DNA of 64,000 nucleotides, taken from Acidiphilium sp. PA (GTDB taxonomy: Bacteria > Pseudomonadota > Alphaproteobacteria > Acetobacterales > Acetobacteraceae). The DNA lies in assembly GCF_026191915.1 (NCBI RefSeq), contig NZ_JAIMBY010000003.1:206014-270013 (forward strand). Direction: 5' to 3'. This document shows, piece by piece, positions 63,844 to 64,000 of the stretch (positions within the stretch are counted from its first letter, which is position 1; each line of letters begins with the position of its first letter). The position numbers were made by a program, and so were the translations under genes. The notes under the pieces are model-generated. The model saw only the letters and a list, made by a program, of their open reading frames with translations, did not search any database and had not been told where the DNA came from.

Positions 63844-64000
63844 ATGCCCGCCACGGTTGAAATTACCCCATGCCTCCCCGGTCTGTCACCTGTCGCCGGC
63901 AAGCCGGTGGTGGCCCGCTTCGACGGCGAGTTGCTGTCCTCGGACGGCGGTCTGCTGACATTGCGCGAGGTCGAGAAGCGGCTGGGGATCGCCGAGCTTC
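63844..64000 (+). mobile_element. IS1380-family transposase, N-terminus (runs off window)
   Basis: From ATG 63844 the frame is open to the window end. The residues VARFDGELLSSDGGLLTLRE and VEKRLGIAEL match the conserved start of IS1380-family transposases (ARFDGGxLSSDGGxxLLRE). Only 52 codons are visible. The left inverted repeat should lie a little upstream, probably within 63755-63843, but I could not recognise it. Confidence 0.85.

Overview
The window looks like chromosomal DNA of a photosynthetic alphaproteobacterium of the Acetobacteraceae, most likely Acidiphilium or a close relative. This is an inference from the layout bchFNBH / ppsR-bchGP-tspO-bchIDO-crtIB, the two PpsR-type repressors, the heavy G+C bias and the general gene content. 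No database search was possible.

Region 1 (1-22756) is a photosynthesis gene cluster. bchF-bchN-bchB-bchH reads leftward and runs off the left edge. Divergent from it is a rightward operon-like run: a B12-binding AerR/PpaA-type antirepressor, ppsR (copy 1), bchG, bchP, tspO, bchI, bchD, bchO, crtI, crtB, and two small unrecognised membrane proteins. Sequences matching the PpsR/CrtJ operator (TGT-N12-ACA) lie between bchF and aerR. The cluster ends in a light-sensing module: a bacteriophytochrome with a PAS/helical output and no kinase, a second ppsR, and a divergent heme oxygenase that would make the biliverdin chromophore.

Region 2 (22768-30524) is housekeeping: a small lipoprotein, 1-Cys peroxiredoxin, pstB-phoU-phoB behind an unusually clear array of Pho boxes and a 34-bp palindrome, a cupin, ispE, a TPR lipoprotein, apaG and folE. 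Region 3 (30532-39423) carries pyruvate carboxylase, aroQ-accB-accC, the divergent EF-P modification pair epmB/epmA, and a lipoprotein.

Region 4 (39431-53277) is mixed: a possible 24-residue membrane peptide, a GGDEF-EAL protein divergent from a FeeM-like N-acyltransferase, maiA, a PadR regulator with a His/Gly-rich segment, a cytochrome c, gpt-csaA, ggt, a decayed IS5-family transposase, a MoaD-like/beta-propeller pair, a glutathione transferase, an intracellular PHB depolymerase and a rhodanese.

Region 5 (53664-58955) is a sugar operon: binding protein, permease, ATPase, SDR sugar dehydrogenase, dgoK and dgoA. This fits import and oxidative (DeLey-Doudoroff-like) catabolism of galactose or a related sugar. 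Region 6 (58981-61760) is an arsR-arsC-arsB-arsH arsenic resistance operon reading leftward. The right end has a Hint-domain surface-type protein, probably missing its N-terminus, and the start of an IS1380-family transposase that runs off the window.

The strongest unexplained pattern is a family of about 116-119 bp intergenic repeats, with four full and three half copies. Each has two short T/A hairpins (CTTCT...AGAAG) flanking a larger GC-centred stem bounded by A- and T-runs. They occur in both orientations, and some copies carry paired base changes that preserve the hairpins.
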